A stretch of 64,000 nucleotides of DNA, from NCBI RefSeq assembly GCF_035920345.1, contig NZ_CP109149.1, forward strand, positions 3,410,001 to 3,474,000. The letters run 5' to 3'. Positions 16,279 to 24,190 of the stretch are shown piece after piece. Made by a program: the position numbers and the translations under genes. Position 1 is the first letter of the stretch, and each line of letters opens with the position of its first letter. The notes under the pieces were generated by a model. It did no database searches. It saw only the letters and a list, made by a program, of their open reading frames with translations, and had not been told where the DNA came from. The DNA is from Nocardia vinacea (GTDB lineage Bacteria > Actinomycetota > Actinomycetes > Mycobacteriales > Mycobacteriaceae).

Positions 16279-17055
16279 TCAGTCCCTGGTCGGCCAGTAG
16301 CGCGCCGGGCGCGGTCCGCGCGCACCGTCGTAGGCCGGATCCTCGACATCGGTAATGCCGATATGCAGTAGCAGCATCATGGTGACCATGCCGACGCCGA
16401 CCGTCAGCGGAGTCAGCAGTTGGGTCGCGCCCGCGCCCGCGGGTGGGTGCATGTGATGGCCGTTCTGCACATGCATCGCGAACATACCGGTGTAGTGCAT
16501 GCCGCAGACCGCGACGCCCATCACCAGCGCCGCGCCGATGGTGGCCAGCGTGCCGCGGATATGCAGCGCGAACCAGAGCGCCGCCGTCGCGGCGATCACC
16601 GCGATCACCATGGACAGCAACACTATTCGTCCGTCGTATTCGATGACCGCATCGGATTTCATCGCATACATGCCGGAATAGTGCATGGCGCCGACGCCGA
16701 CGCCGGTGATCGCACCGCCGATGTACAGCGCCACCGGCTCCAATCCAGGCAGCTGCGCGACCCGTAATCCGATCCACACCACCGCCATCGCGATCACCGC
16801 GCTGAGCAGGGTGATCGGCACGTCGTAGCGGATCGATGCGCCGTGGATCGAAAAGCCCAGCATGGCAATGAAATGCATGACCCAGATACCGGTGCCGCCG
16901 ATCGCGACGGCCGCGGCGACGAGCCATCCGGCGTGGCCGCTACCGGCCCGCGCCCGAACCACGCACCGCAGTCCCAGCAATGATCCGGTGAATGACATCA
17001 GATAAGCGACAACCGGCGTGAGCAACCCGTGGCTGAAGTGATCGATTTCCAGCAC
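16279..17055 (-). CDS. MHYT-domain membrane sensor protein (second of a convergent pair)
   Basis: Paralogue of the preceding gene in opposite orientation, 258 residues, tail to tail with a 59-base gap. Again three MHYT-type motifs: WVMHFIAMLGFS, AMHYSGMYAMKSD and GMHYTGMFAMHVQ, followed by a His-rich loop (NGHHMHPP). The C-terminus ends RYWPTRD, matching the YWPTR of its partner, while the divergence elsewhere indicates an old duplication. Start GTG 17055 with GAGGGAG upstream. No fused output domain. Function as sensor inferred from the family only. Confidence 0.87.
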   Translation of the reverse strand: MLEIDHFSHGLLTPVVAYLMSFTGSLLGLRCVVRARAGSGHAGWLVAAAVAIGGTGIWVMHFIAMLGFSIHGASIRYDVPITLLSAVIAMAVVWIGLRVAQLPGLEPVALYIGGAITGVGVGAMHYSGMYAMKSDAVIEYDGRIVLLSMVIAVIAATAALWFALHIRGTLATIGAALVMGVAVCGMHYTGMFAMHVQNGHHMHPPAGAGATQLLTPLTVGVGMVTMMLLLHIGITDVEDPAYDGARGPRPARYWPTRD

Positions 17056-17141
17056 GCGAACTCCCTCGTTGGGCGGACGTCGACCGTCATCGGGACAGCG
17101 CGAGCCCGCCCGCTTGTCAAGAACCAGCAGGTAGACGATTT

Positions 17142-17154
17142 ACAGTACTACTGT
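17142..17154. promoter_or_regulatory. Palindrome upstream of the second MHYT gene
   Basis: ACAGTACTACTGT is a perfect inverted repeat around a single central base, about 90 bases before the GTG start of the minus-strand MHYT gene. Position fits an operator; the binding protein is unknown. Confidence 0.35.
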
Positions 17155-17492
17155 CCGCTAAATTTGGCATGGGATGAATCCGGCCAGTGAGACAGCGCCC
17201 GCTATCCGGCGGCGATCAGCTGTGCCCCATGCATACCGAACGGTCCGCCGCCGCCGAATCCCACCGATAGCCACTTCCGGCAATCGATCAGCACTGATAT
17301 TGCTGGGGCACAATGGATCTCGTGAATTCGCCAGGCAACAACAGGTGTTCGCACATTTGCAAGAACAGCACGGCAATTTCGGTACGCATGCCGAGTCTCA
17401 TTGCGGCCCAGAGCCGCCGAGCCGGATCAGGCTCAGTCGCCAACTGGACTTGACCGGCGTCATGTGCTCGCGGCGGGTCTGCAGAATTCGCG

Positions 17493-17512
17493 TGCAACTT
17501 GCCGAAGTTGCA
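17493..17512. promoter_or_regulatory. 20-bp palindrome upstream of the rhomboid-like gene
   Basis: TGCAACTTGCCGAAGTTGCA has perfect 8-bp arms and a 4-base centre. Its size fits a dimeric repressor site. No regulator gene is adjacent. Confidence 0.35.
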
Positions 17513-17769
17513 GGAGCACGCGGCAGCGCATCGCCAGTTGCCAGATCGGGTGACAGCGCGTCGCCAGTGCGACGGCCAGTGCACGCAGCGGCGAGGACAA
17601 CGGTCCGACCGGCAAGCACTCGGCCGACCTCGTGGTCGGCGGACCAATTCTGCGGAGCCGACGATGCCCCGGGTGTGAATCGACGTTACGGCGAAAAGAC
17701 CAGCTCAGGTGAGCCAGGACACAGACCGGGCGGGTCTACGGGCAGAAGTGCTTCGGAACCGGCAGACTT

Positions 17770-18720
17770 GTGCATGTGGTTGCCCCCACTTTGCGCCGAA
17801 TCCACTCCCCCTGGACGCAGACCGTCGACCTCGGTGACGAGTTGCGTGCGGTCTGGTCGTGGGCGCGTCGGCCCCGATTGGTGCGCCGACTGCTGCCCGA
17901 ACTGCGCCAACACCTGTCCGGCGCACCGGCCAGCACGGCCTACGCGTTTACGTTGTTCATCACCTGGTGGACGCTGCGCGGGGTCGGCGATTCGGTGGAG
18001 CGCAGGCTGATCTTCTCGGCCTCCACCAACCTCTACAACATGCAGCACAACCCGATCCAGGTGCTGGTGGCGTCGGCGTTCTGGACCCAGGGGCAATTTC
18101 CGTGGGTCACCATCGCGGAGATTCTGGTCGTCATGGGCTTCGCCGAACGCTGGCTCGGCACCAGTCGCTGGATTCTGCTGTTCGCGACCGGACATATCGG
18201 CGCGACGCTGCTCACCGTCACCGCCATCGACCATGCCATCGACCACCACGTCATCCCCGTGCGTGTGCAGTATGCGGCGGACGTCGGCACCAGCTACGGG
18301 TTCACTGCGGTTTTGGCGGCCATGGCGTTCCACTTCCGCGGTATGGTCCGCGCGCTGTGGGCGGGTGTCATCGTCGTATTCCTCGGCTCGGCACTGCTGA
18401 TCGGACCGACCTTCACCGACTACGGGCATATGTGCGCGGCCCTGATCGGTTTGGCGGTCGGATTCGTCGCGTCTACTTTCTGGCGGCGCATCGAACGCCT
18501 GCGTGCCGAACGCGAGGCGACTTCCGCCGCGCCGACAACGGTATCGACGAATCCGCTTGCGGCGTCCCGAATTCCCGCGGCCGGCGCCGATACCGGGACG
18601 AGTTCCGTTGTGGCGCAGCCGCTATCCGGTGCTGACGGCGGGGCTGAAGCGGCGCTGCACCATGCCGATTGCCGGTTCGACGACGCGGGCCGCGATCGGA
18701 CCGAGCACCGCCATCAGTAG
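17770..18720 (+). CDS. Rhomboid-like membrane protein
   Basis: Polytopic membrane protein of the actinobacterial rhomboid-like group, 316 residues with about six hydrophobic segments. Candidate catalytic positions are Ser in VGTSYGFTAV (G-x-S-x-G spacing differs from the classical G-x-S-G) and His in YGHMCAALIGL, so protease activity is uncertain. The C-terminal 70 residues are hydrophilic and overlap, antisense, the last 99 bases of the convergent antiporter gene. The start GTG 17770 has no clear ribosome site; GTG 17776 is an alternative. Confidence 0.75.
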   Translation: MHVVAPTLRRIHSPWTQTVDLGDELRAVWSWARRPRLVRRLLPELRQHLSGAPASTAYAFTLFITWWTLRGVGDSVERRLIFSASTNLYNMQHNPIQVLVASAFWTQGQFPWVTIAEILVVMGFAERWLGTSRWILLFATGHIGATLLTVTAIDHAIDHHVIPVRVQYAADVGTSYGFTAVLAAMAFHFRGMVRALWAGVIVVFLGSALLIGPTFTDYGHMCAALIGLAVGFVASTFWRRIERLRAEREATSAAPTTVSTNPLAASRIPAAGADTGTSSVVAQPLSGADGGAEAALHHADCRFDDAGRDRTEHRHQ

Positions 18721-19806
18721 CACATAGGCCGAGGCGAGTGCGGCGAGTTGACCGTCGACCCCGCCCATGCCCACCGCCAAACCCGCAATGACAATGGAGA
18801 ATTCACCGCGCGCCACCAGTGCGGCGCCCGCTCGCGCCCGGCCCATCCGGCGGATGCCCTGCCGACTCGCCGCCCACCAGCCGGTCGCGACCTTGGTCAC
18901 CACCGTCACCACCGCGAGCAGAATCGCCCAGCCCAGCACCGGTGGAATGGCCCCGGGATCGGTACTGAGTCCGAAGGCCACGAAGAAGATGGCCGCGAAC
19001 AGATCCCGGATCGGTTCCAGCAATTTCGTCGCCTCGCGCGCGGTCGAACCGGAGATCGCGATGCCGAGCAAGAACGCGCCGACTGCCGCCGAAACATTCA
19101 GCGCCGATGCCAGCCCGGCGACCAGCAGCGCCGCGCCCAGCAGCTTCAACAGGAATACCTCGCGGTCGGCGCTGTCCACGATGGCCGAGACGTACCGGCC
19201 GTACCGCAGCGCGACGACCAAGACGACGGTGACCGTGGCCAGGGCCAGACCGAGCACGGTCAGCCCGCTCAGCAAGCTCGTACCGGCCAGGATCGCGGTG
19301 AGGATCGGCAGATACATCGCCATCGCGAGATCCTCGAAAACCAGAATCGACAGGATGACCGGGGTTTCCCGGTTACCGAGGCGGCCGAGGTCGTTGAGCA
19401 CCTTGGCGACGATGCCCGAGGACGAGATGTAGGTGACGCCGGCCAGGGTGATGGCTCCGGTCATCCCCCAGCCGAGTAGCAAGGCGACCACCGCGCCGGG
19501 CGTCGCGTTCGCGACGATATCGACCAGGCCCGCGGCCCAGGAGCGCCGCAATCCGGTCACCAATTCGGCCGCGGTGTACTCGAGGCCGAGCAGTAACAAC
19601 AGCAGCACCACGCCGATTTCGCCTGCGATATGGCCGAATTCGTTCGCGGCGCCCAGTTGGATGAATCCGCCCTGGCCGAAGGCCAGCCCACCGAGCAGGT
19701 ATAGCGGAATCGGGGACATACCGAAGCGAGCCGCCACTCTCCCGAGCATGCCGAGTGCGAATAACACCGCCCCGAGCTCGATAAGGGCGAGCGCGGTTTC
19801 GTTCAC
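18622..19806 (-). CDS. CPA2-family cation:proton antiporter, KefB/KhtU-like membrane subunit
   Basis: Monovalent cation/proton antiporter, 394 residues, 11-12 membrane segments. The family core is seen in GEIGVVLLLLLLGLEYTAAE, in ISSSGIVAKVLNDLGRLGNRE and in LSILVFEDLAMAMYLPIL, whose acidic pair is the likely ion site, and in ALVARGEFSIVIAGLAVG. It lacks an attached TrkA-N domain. A separate TrkA-C protein is encoded four bases upstream, the arrangement of the Bacillus KhtT-KhtU potassium/proton antiporter. GTG start. The 3' end overlaps the rhomboid-like gene. Confidence 0.87.
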   Translation of the reverse strand: MNETALALIELGAVLFALGMLGRVAARFGMSPIPLYLLGGLAFGQGGFIQLGAANEFGHIAGEIGVVLLLLLLGLEYTAAELVTGLRRSWAAGLVDIVANATPGAVVALLLGWGMTGAITLAGVTYISSSGIVAKVLNDLGRLGNRETPVILSILVFEDLAMAMYLPILTAILAGTSLLSGLTVLGLALATVTVVLVVALRYGRYVSAIVDSADREVFLLKLLGAALLVAGLASALNVSAAVGAFLLGIAISGSTAREATKLLEPIRDLFAAIFFVAFGLSTDPGAIPPVLGWAILLAVVTVVTKVATGWWAASRQGIRRMGRARAGAALVARGEFSIVIAGLAVGMGGVDGQLAALASAYVLLMAVLGPIAARVVEPAIGMVQRRFSPAVSTG

Positions 19807-19810
19807 GCTC

Positions 19811-20293
19811 TCACCCGTGCGTCAGGATCTTCGCGGCCGCGTCCAGACCGTCGGGGGTACCGACGACCACGAGTATGTCATCGGCGGTGAAGGTGAAGTC
19901 CGGTCCCGGTGAGGGGTGCAGCTGCCCCGCGCGCATCACCGCGACGATGGAAGCCTTGGTGCGCGTGCGCATTCCGGTCTCGCCGAGGGTGCGGCCCTCG
20001 TACGGCGAATCCTCGGCGATGGGTAGCTGGCGGGTGGTGATCCCGGGTAGGTCGCGGTGATCCTCGCGTAGCTTCGCCACCAGCTGCGGCGAGCCGAGTA
20101 GGTTGGCGAGCACCGCGGCCTCGTCGGGAGTCAGCGGTACTTGCGCGGCGCAGGAGTCCGGGTCATCGGGTTTGGAGACGATCAGATCGATGCCGCCGTC
20201 GCGGTGATCGACCACACCGACTCGGCGGCCCGACCGCAGCTGGAAGTCTTTGCGTACCCCGATCCCGGGTAGGGCGGTGACATCGACGTTCAC
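19811..20293 (-). CDS. KhtT-like TrkA-C regulatory subunit of the antiporter
   Basis: 160-residue soluble protein. The N-terminal half (VTALPGIGVRKDFQLRSGRR, then LTPDEAAVLANLLG) matches the KhtT-type N-domain, and the C-terminal half (SPYEGRTLGETGMRTRTKASIVAVMRAG, TADDILVVVGTPDGL) is a TrkA-C ligand-binding domain, a site that binds cyclic di-AMP in related proteins. It lies four bases upstream of the antiporter gene on the same strand, so it probably gates that transporter. GTG 20293 is preceded by TAGGGT with a six-base spacer, suggesting a leaderless transcript. Confidence 0.83.
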   Translation of the reverse strand: MNVDVTALPGIGVRKDFQLRSGRRVGVVDHRDGGIDLIVSKPDDPDSCAAQVPLTPDEAAVLANLLGSPQLVAKLREDHRDLPGITTRQLPIAEDSPYEGRTLGETGMRTRTKASIVAVMRAGQLHPSPGPDFTFTADDILVVVGTPDGLDAAAKILTHG

Positions 20294-20556
20294 ACCTCCA
20301 CCCTAACCGGCAAAAGCGGCTGACCGCCCAACAGCCCACCGACCACGCTGACCGTTTCGATCGACCTGCAAGCAATCGCTACGGCGCAATGCCTGCGATC
20401 ACCGATGCCCAACCCGTGACGCTGTCGGCATGCCCTGGTATCGGATCACCCGTCAGCGTCGCGGCGGGCGGGATCCGCTACGTGGGTCATCAAATCGACC
20501 CGGACTCATTCCTTCGGCGGACCCGGTGGCGCTGGAGCATGTGCTGTGATGGGGCG

Positions 20557-21753
20557 ATGCGACGGCAGTGGGATGCTTTGTCGGCGACCACGCAGGACGC
20601 GCTGGTCGCCGCCTTCGCGCTCGTACTCGGCGCCGCGCTCTATCTGACCGGCTTGTTCGAGATGGCCAGTGACCTGAGCCGCCATCCGTCGCTGCCGGTG
20701 CGGTTCGGGGTGCTCGCGCTGATCTGCGTGGCAAGCTTCCTGCGGCGTCGCATGCCGATGTCGGCGCTCGGTATCGGGCTGATCCCGTTCGCCATCGATT
20801 GCGCACTCGGTCCGACGGTGCCGGTCTGGCTCATCTATTCGGATCTGATCTATGCGGGTGTGCTGTATGCCGCGCCCGCGCGCTCGCGCTGGCTGGTCAC
20901 GGTTTGCGGGGTGGTCTCGGCCGTACTGACCGTGCTGGCGCTCGTGCTCGGCGACTGGCGGGTCGCGGTGATCACCATCGCCGCGCTGTTCGCCTTCGTC
21001 GCGACGCCGCTGTGGTGGGCGCTGTCGGTGCGCGGGCACAAGGAGATCGCCGAGGCCGAACGCAAACGCGCGCAGGCGATGACACTGGTCGCCGAATTGG
21101 ATCGGCGCGCCGCCATCGCCGACGAACGCAAGACGATGGCGCGCGATCTGCACGATGTGATTGCCGGACACCTGTCGGCCATCGCCATCCAATCGGAAGC
21201 GGCGCTCGGGGTGTTGGCCCGGCAGGAAACCGATCCCACTGTCGCCGGGATCGTTTCGTCGATCCGGTCCAATAGTGTCAGCGCGCTGCAGGAGATGCGC
21301 ACCATGATCGGTCTGCTGCAGCGCGACGACGGCGCCGAGGACGATGCGGCCGCGCCGCGCAAACTGGCTCAGCTGCCGATTCTCGTCGACGCGGCCCGCG
21401 CCGCCGGAATCACCGTGCGCGTGCGGGATTCGCTGAACGGGACGGCGCTGCCGAGCGCGGTCGACCAGGCCGCCTACCGAATCGTCCAGGAAGCACTGAC
21501 GAATGCCATGAAACACGCACCGGGACAGGAGGTCGATATCGACGTGCGTACGGAGGCAACGAATCTGGCTCTCTCGGTGCGCAATCCCACGGTACCGGTG
21601 CGCAATCGACCACCCGACGACGCGCGCCACAGTGGTCTGATGAATATGCGGGAACGAGCCGCGGCGCTCGGCGGCACCTTCACCGCCGGACCCGGCGCCA
21701 ACGGCTGGGAAGTCCTTGCACGACTGCCGATCTCGACGACGGAGGTGTCATGA
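20557..21753 (+). CDS. NarL-type sensor histidine kinase
   Basis: Membrane histidine kinase, 398 residues: about five hydrophobic segments (residues 15-155), a short linker helix, dimerisation/phosphoacceptor helix [20 protein letters not shown] (His199), and an ATPase domain with N-box [13 protein letters not shown] and a glycine motif near [16 protein letters not shown]. No extracytoplasmic sensory domain is evident, so it may sense membrane state. ATG 20557 is preferred; upstream in-frame ATG 20539 is possible. It overlaps the response-regulator gene by four bases (ATGA). Confidence 0.9.
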   Translation: MRRQWDALSATTQDALVAAFALVLGAALYLTGLFEMASDLSRHPSLPVRFGVLALICVASFLRRRMPMSALGIGLIPFAIDCALGPTVPVWLIYSDLIYAGVLYAAPARSRWLVTVCGVVSAVLTVLALVLGDWRVAVITIAALFAFVATPLWWALSVRGHKEIAEAERKRAQAMTLVAELDRRAAIADERKTMARDLHDVIAGHLSAIAIQSEAALGVLARQETDPTVAGIVSSIRSNSVSALQEMRTMIGLLQRDDGAEDDAAAPRKLAQLPILVDAARAAGITVRVRDSLNGTALPSAVDQAAYRIVQEALTNAMKHAPGQEVDIDVRTEATNLALSVRNPTVPVRNRPPDDARHSGLMNMRERAAALGGTFTAGPGANGWEVLARLPISTTEVS

Positions 21754-22394
21754 TCCGGGTACTGATCGCCGATGACCACGGCGCGATCCGGGCCGGACTG
21801 CGGATGATCCTGGAGACCGCCGAGGGCATCGAAGTGGTCGGTGAGGCCGCCGACGGCGATATCGCGGTGGCACAGGCCAAGGCGCTGCGCCCGGATGTGG
21901 TGCTGATGGATGTGCGCATGCCGGGCGTCGACGGCATCACCGCCACCGGCCGCATCACCGACGCCGGCCTGGCAAGGGTGCTCATCCTGACGACCTTCGA
22001 CCTGGACGAGTACGTCTTCCGGACGCTGCGCGCCGGCGCGTCCGGCTTCGTGCTGAAATCCGCGTCGGGACAGGCACTTGTCGATGCGGTGCGCGCGGTG
22101 GCCGCGGGTGACGGCGTGCTCGCGCCCGAGGTGACCGCCGCGGTGATCAATGCGTTCGCCTCGACCGAAGGCGATCCGAGCCGGCCCGCGCCGGACGGCC
22201 TGGACGAGCTGACCGAACGCGAACGCGAGGTGCTCGACTGTCTCGGCGACGGTCTGTCCAATGCGCAGATCGCCACCCGGTTGTTCATCGGCGAGACAAC
22301 AGTCAAAACACATGTCTCACGTGTACTCACCAAACTCGGTGTGCGGTCTCGCGTTCAGGCCGCCATCGTGGCGCGCGAGGCCAGGGAGCGGTAG
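21750..22394 (+). CDS. LuxR/NarL-family response regulator
   Basis: 214-residue two-component response regulator. Receiver domain with acidic pocket DDH (residues 8-10), phosphoacceptor Asp54 in [10 protein letters not shown], Thr in LILTTF and Lys in FVLKSAS; C-terminal LuxR helix-turn-helix [20 protein letters not shown] continuing to [18 protein letters not shown]. The ATGA overlap with the kinase gene shows they are a cognate pair. Target genes unknown. Confidence 0.93.
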   Translation: MIRVLIADDHGAIRAGLRMILETAEGIEVVGEAADGDIAVAQAKALRPDVVLMDVRMPGVDGITATGRITDAGLARVLILTTFDLDEYVFRTLRAGASGFVLKSASGQALVDAVRAVAAGDGVLAPEVTAAVINAFASTEGDPSRPAPDGLDELTEREREVLDCLGDGLSNAQIATRLFIGETTVKTHVSRVLTKLGVRSRVQAAIVAREARER

Positions 22395-22395
22395 G

Positions 22396-22770
22396 TCAGG
22401 ACGCCGGAAAGTTCGGGTCGAGCGCGGCGAAGGTGCCGTCCGCCCCGGGCTGGTAGTCGACTACGGCGGTGACCGCGCCGACCGGCAGCGGACCGTACAG
22501 ATGTGGGAACAGCATCGATTCCGGATCAGTGGGCACGCCCGGTTCCCATTTCACCGGCGCGCCGACGCGGGCCGGATCGATGCGTAGCAGCACCATGTCA
22601 CGCCGACCGGCGAACAGTCGGTTGGCGGGCAGATGCGCCTGCTGTGGCGTGGACAGATGGATGAACCCGATCTCCTCGAACGACTCCGGGCGGTACTCGC
22701 CGGTTTGCCGCGCGGTCAGCCATTCGGCGAGTGTGCAAATGTGAACGAGCGTGTGAGTGTCATGGATCAC
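22396..22770 (-). CDS. DUF952 family protein
   Basis: 124-residue DUF952 protein: LVHICTLAEWLTARQTGEYRP, then GFIHLSTPQQAHLPANRLF, LLRIDPARVGAPVKWE and FPHLYGPLPVGAVTAV, the family's conserved blocks. The frame is open to 22911, but GTG 22770 has GGGAG eight bases upstream and coincides with the family start. Convergent with the response regulator, one base apart. Function unknown. Confidence 0.87.
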   Translation of the reverse strand: MIHDTHTLVHICTLAEWLTARQTGEYRPESFEEIGFIHLSTPQQAHLPANRLFAGRRDMVLLRIDPARVGAPVKWEPGVPTDPESMLFPHLYGPLPVGAVTAVVDYQPGADGTFAALDPNFPAS

Positions 22771-23043
22771 GGGTAATCTCCCGGTAGACAACTGGATAGG
22801 CCTGTTCGTGATCGTGGTCGAGTGGAGTTCGATACGTAACCGGAGATGTTCGCCAGTAGCGAAATCCCAGGTGGTGTTATCGAAAACACACAGAATCACT
22901 TCCGGGAACAAAGCCCCCGTCCCGAACGTCTGACAGAGTAGTCATACCCCTGCTGGGAAGTAGCGGTAGCGAGCCCGCGGAGTGACCACGGGCCCCACAC
23001 CAGGTGAACGGACTGTAGTGCCGGGAGCCAGGACGGAGGAGTC

Positions 23044-23238
23044 ATGCCAGGAACCCTGACAAGCACCCCACTGACCGCGGTCGATCGTTGCGACCGTTGC
23101 GGTGCTGCCGCACGAGTTCGTGCCGTATTGCCCGCAGGTGGCGAGTTGCTCTTCTGCCAGCACCACGCGAATGAACACATGGATCGCTTGCGTGAGCTCG
23201 AAGCCGTGATCGATACGGAATCGGCTCCCGCGCTCTGA
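23044..23238 (+). CDS. Small Cys/His zinc-ribbon-like protein (DUF7455-type)
   Basis: 64-residue protein with RCDRCGAAARVRAVLPAGGE followed by LLFCQHHANEH, two CxxC/CxHH-type half-sites that could bind zinc. Start ATG 23044 with GGAGG upstream. Small proteins of this type lie between sigA and sigB in related genomes. Probably monocistronic. Role unknown. Confidence 0.8.
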   Translation: MPGTLTSTPLTAVDRCDRCGAAARVRAVLPAGGELLFCQHHANEHMDRLRELEAVIDTESAPAL

Positions 23239-23292
23239 CCAGTCCTCGCGTCCCGACACAACAGCATCGAACAACAGAACATCGCTGATAGA

Positions 23293-23326
23293 CGACAGCG
23301 GGCGACCTACAGGTCGCCCGCTGTCG
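23293..23326. terminator. Hairpin terminator shared by convergent genes
   Basis: Perfect 16-bp inverted repeat (23293-23308 with 23311-23326) with a minimal loop, located at the stop codon of the minus-strand TetR gene and downstream of the small zinc-ribbon gene. No long T tract, so efficiency is uncertain. Confidence 0.7.
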
Positions 23327-24071
23327 GCGTTTCCGGTCCCGCTGCTCCGGACAGGATGCCGTCGAGCAGTTTTCCCAGACCGAAGGCGAAGTCGCCCGCC
23401 GGGTCCGACGGCGCTTGATAGCGTTCGCCTACCGCCGCACCGACCCGCGAGGCGATCGGGAACTCCTCGACCGACATGACCTCGGTCAGCAGCGGACCGT
23501 GCTGCTCCCACCACTGCGCGTCGGTCAGCTCCGCTGTACTGCGGATTCCGGCGATCGCCATCCGCGCATTGCCGGTCGCGAATTCCGACAGCACGGCGAT
23601 CACCCGATCCATAGCCAGATCGGATAACCCGATCCCCTCGATCGCGGCCAGCTGCCGTTCATATCGGCGCATCCGGCCCGGACCGAGCACCAACCGCCAC
23701 GGTGGCACCTCGAGCATCCACGGGTGCGCGATCAGTTCCGCGCGGACCTGTTCGGCGATCGCGGACATTCGGTCACGGACCGGGAGATCGGCCGGGACGG
23801 GTACGTCCTCCAGTGCGACCGTGTCGACCATCAACACAGTCAAAGCCTCCTTGCTCGGCACATAGGTATAGAGGCTCATCGGGCGCAGGCCGAGTTCGGC
23901 GGCGACCGCTCGGATCGACACCTTTTCGTACCCCTCCCGATCGGCGAGGGCGATCGCGGCGACGACAACCTCATCGACACTCACCGTCTGCTTCGGTCCG
24001 CGCCCACCGGATCGCGGCGGCACAGCATGTCGCCAGAGCAGGCTCATCAACTGTTTCGCCTGGTCGGTCAC
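23307..24071 (-). CDS. TetR/AcrR-family regulator with long C-terminal domain
   Basis: 254-residue transcriptional regulator. Helix-turn-helix in VVVAAIALADREGYEKVSIR and AVAAELGLRPMSLYTYVPSKEAL, followed by a ligand-binding region of the TetR_C type found in tetracycline-repressor-like actinobacterial proteins. GTG 24071 with GAGAGG upstream. It is divergent from an SNF2 helicase gene, and inverted operator-like repeats lie between them, so autoregulation and control of the helicase operon are likely. Ligand unknown. Confidence 0.88.
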   Translation of the reverse strand: MTDQAKQLMSLLWRHAVPPRSGGRGPKQTVSVDEVVVAAIALADREGYEKVSIRAVAAELGLRPMSLYTYVPSKEALTVLMVDTVALEDVPVPADLPVRDRMSAIAEQVRAELIAHPWMLEVPPWRLVLGPGRMRRYERQLAAIEGIGLSDLAMDRVIAVLSEFATGNARMAIAGIRSTAELTDAQWWEQHGPLLTEVMSVEEFPIASRVGAAVGERYQAPSDPAGDFAFGLGKLLDGILSGAAGPETPTAGDL

Positions 24072-24095
24072 GTGGTCCTCTCGGAATTAATTCGG

Positions 24096-24131
24096 TACGC
24101 TGTACGTTGTTATAATACTCCGTACACCATA
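24096..24131. promoter_or_regulatory. Promoter with operator pair flanking a perfect TATAAT
   Basis: TATAAT at 24111-24116, rare in this GC-rich DNA, is bracketed by inverted copies TACGCTGTACG (24096-24106) and CGTACACCATA (24121-24131; complement TATGGTGTACG, 9 of 11 identical). Their centres are 25 bp apart. Likely sites for the adjacent TetR regulator. Confidence 0.65.
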
Positions 24132-24190
24132 CGACGATCTAGGGGACCGTTCTGCCCAGCACACAGGCCACCTACCTGCCCGACCGCCAC

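Larger units (their letters stand above)
17056..17769. other. 714-base intergenic region between MHYT and rhomboid-like genes
   Basis: Short frames exist on both strands (for example minus 17288-17647) but show erratic Cys/Arg-rich composition, no domain and no ribosome sites, so none is called. The region holds two palindromes, listed separately, and may contain the promoters of both flanking genes. Confidence 0.45.

Noticed and set aside
17520..17590. Apparent repeats of CGCCAGT possibly forming an array
   Set aside because: Only three irregular short copies without uniform spacers; not a CRISPR or tandem array.
17288..17647. Minus-strand frame of 119 codons in the MHYT-rhomboid gap
   Set aside because: Cys/Arg-rich erratic composition, no ribosome site and no recognisable domain.
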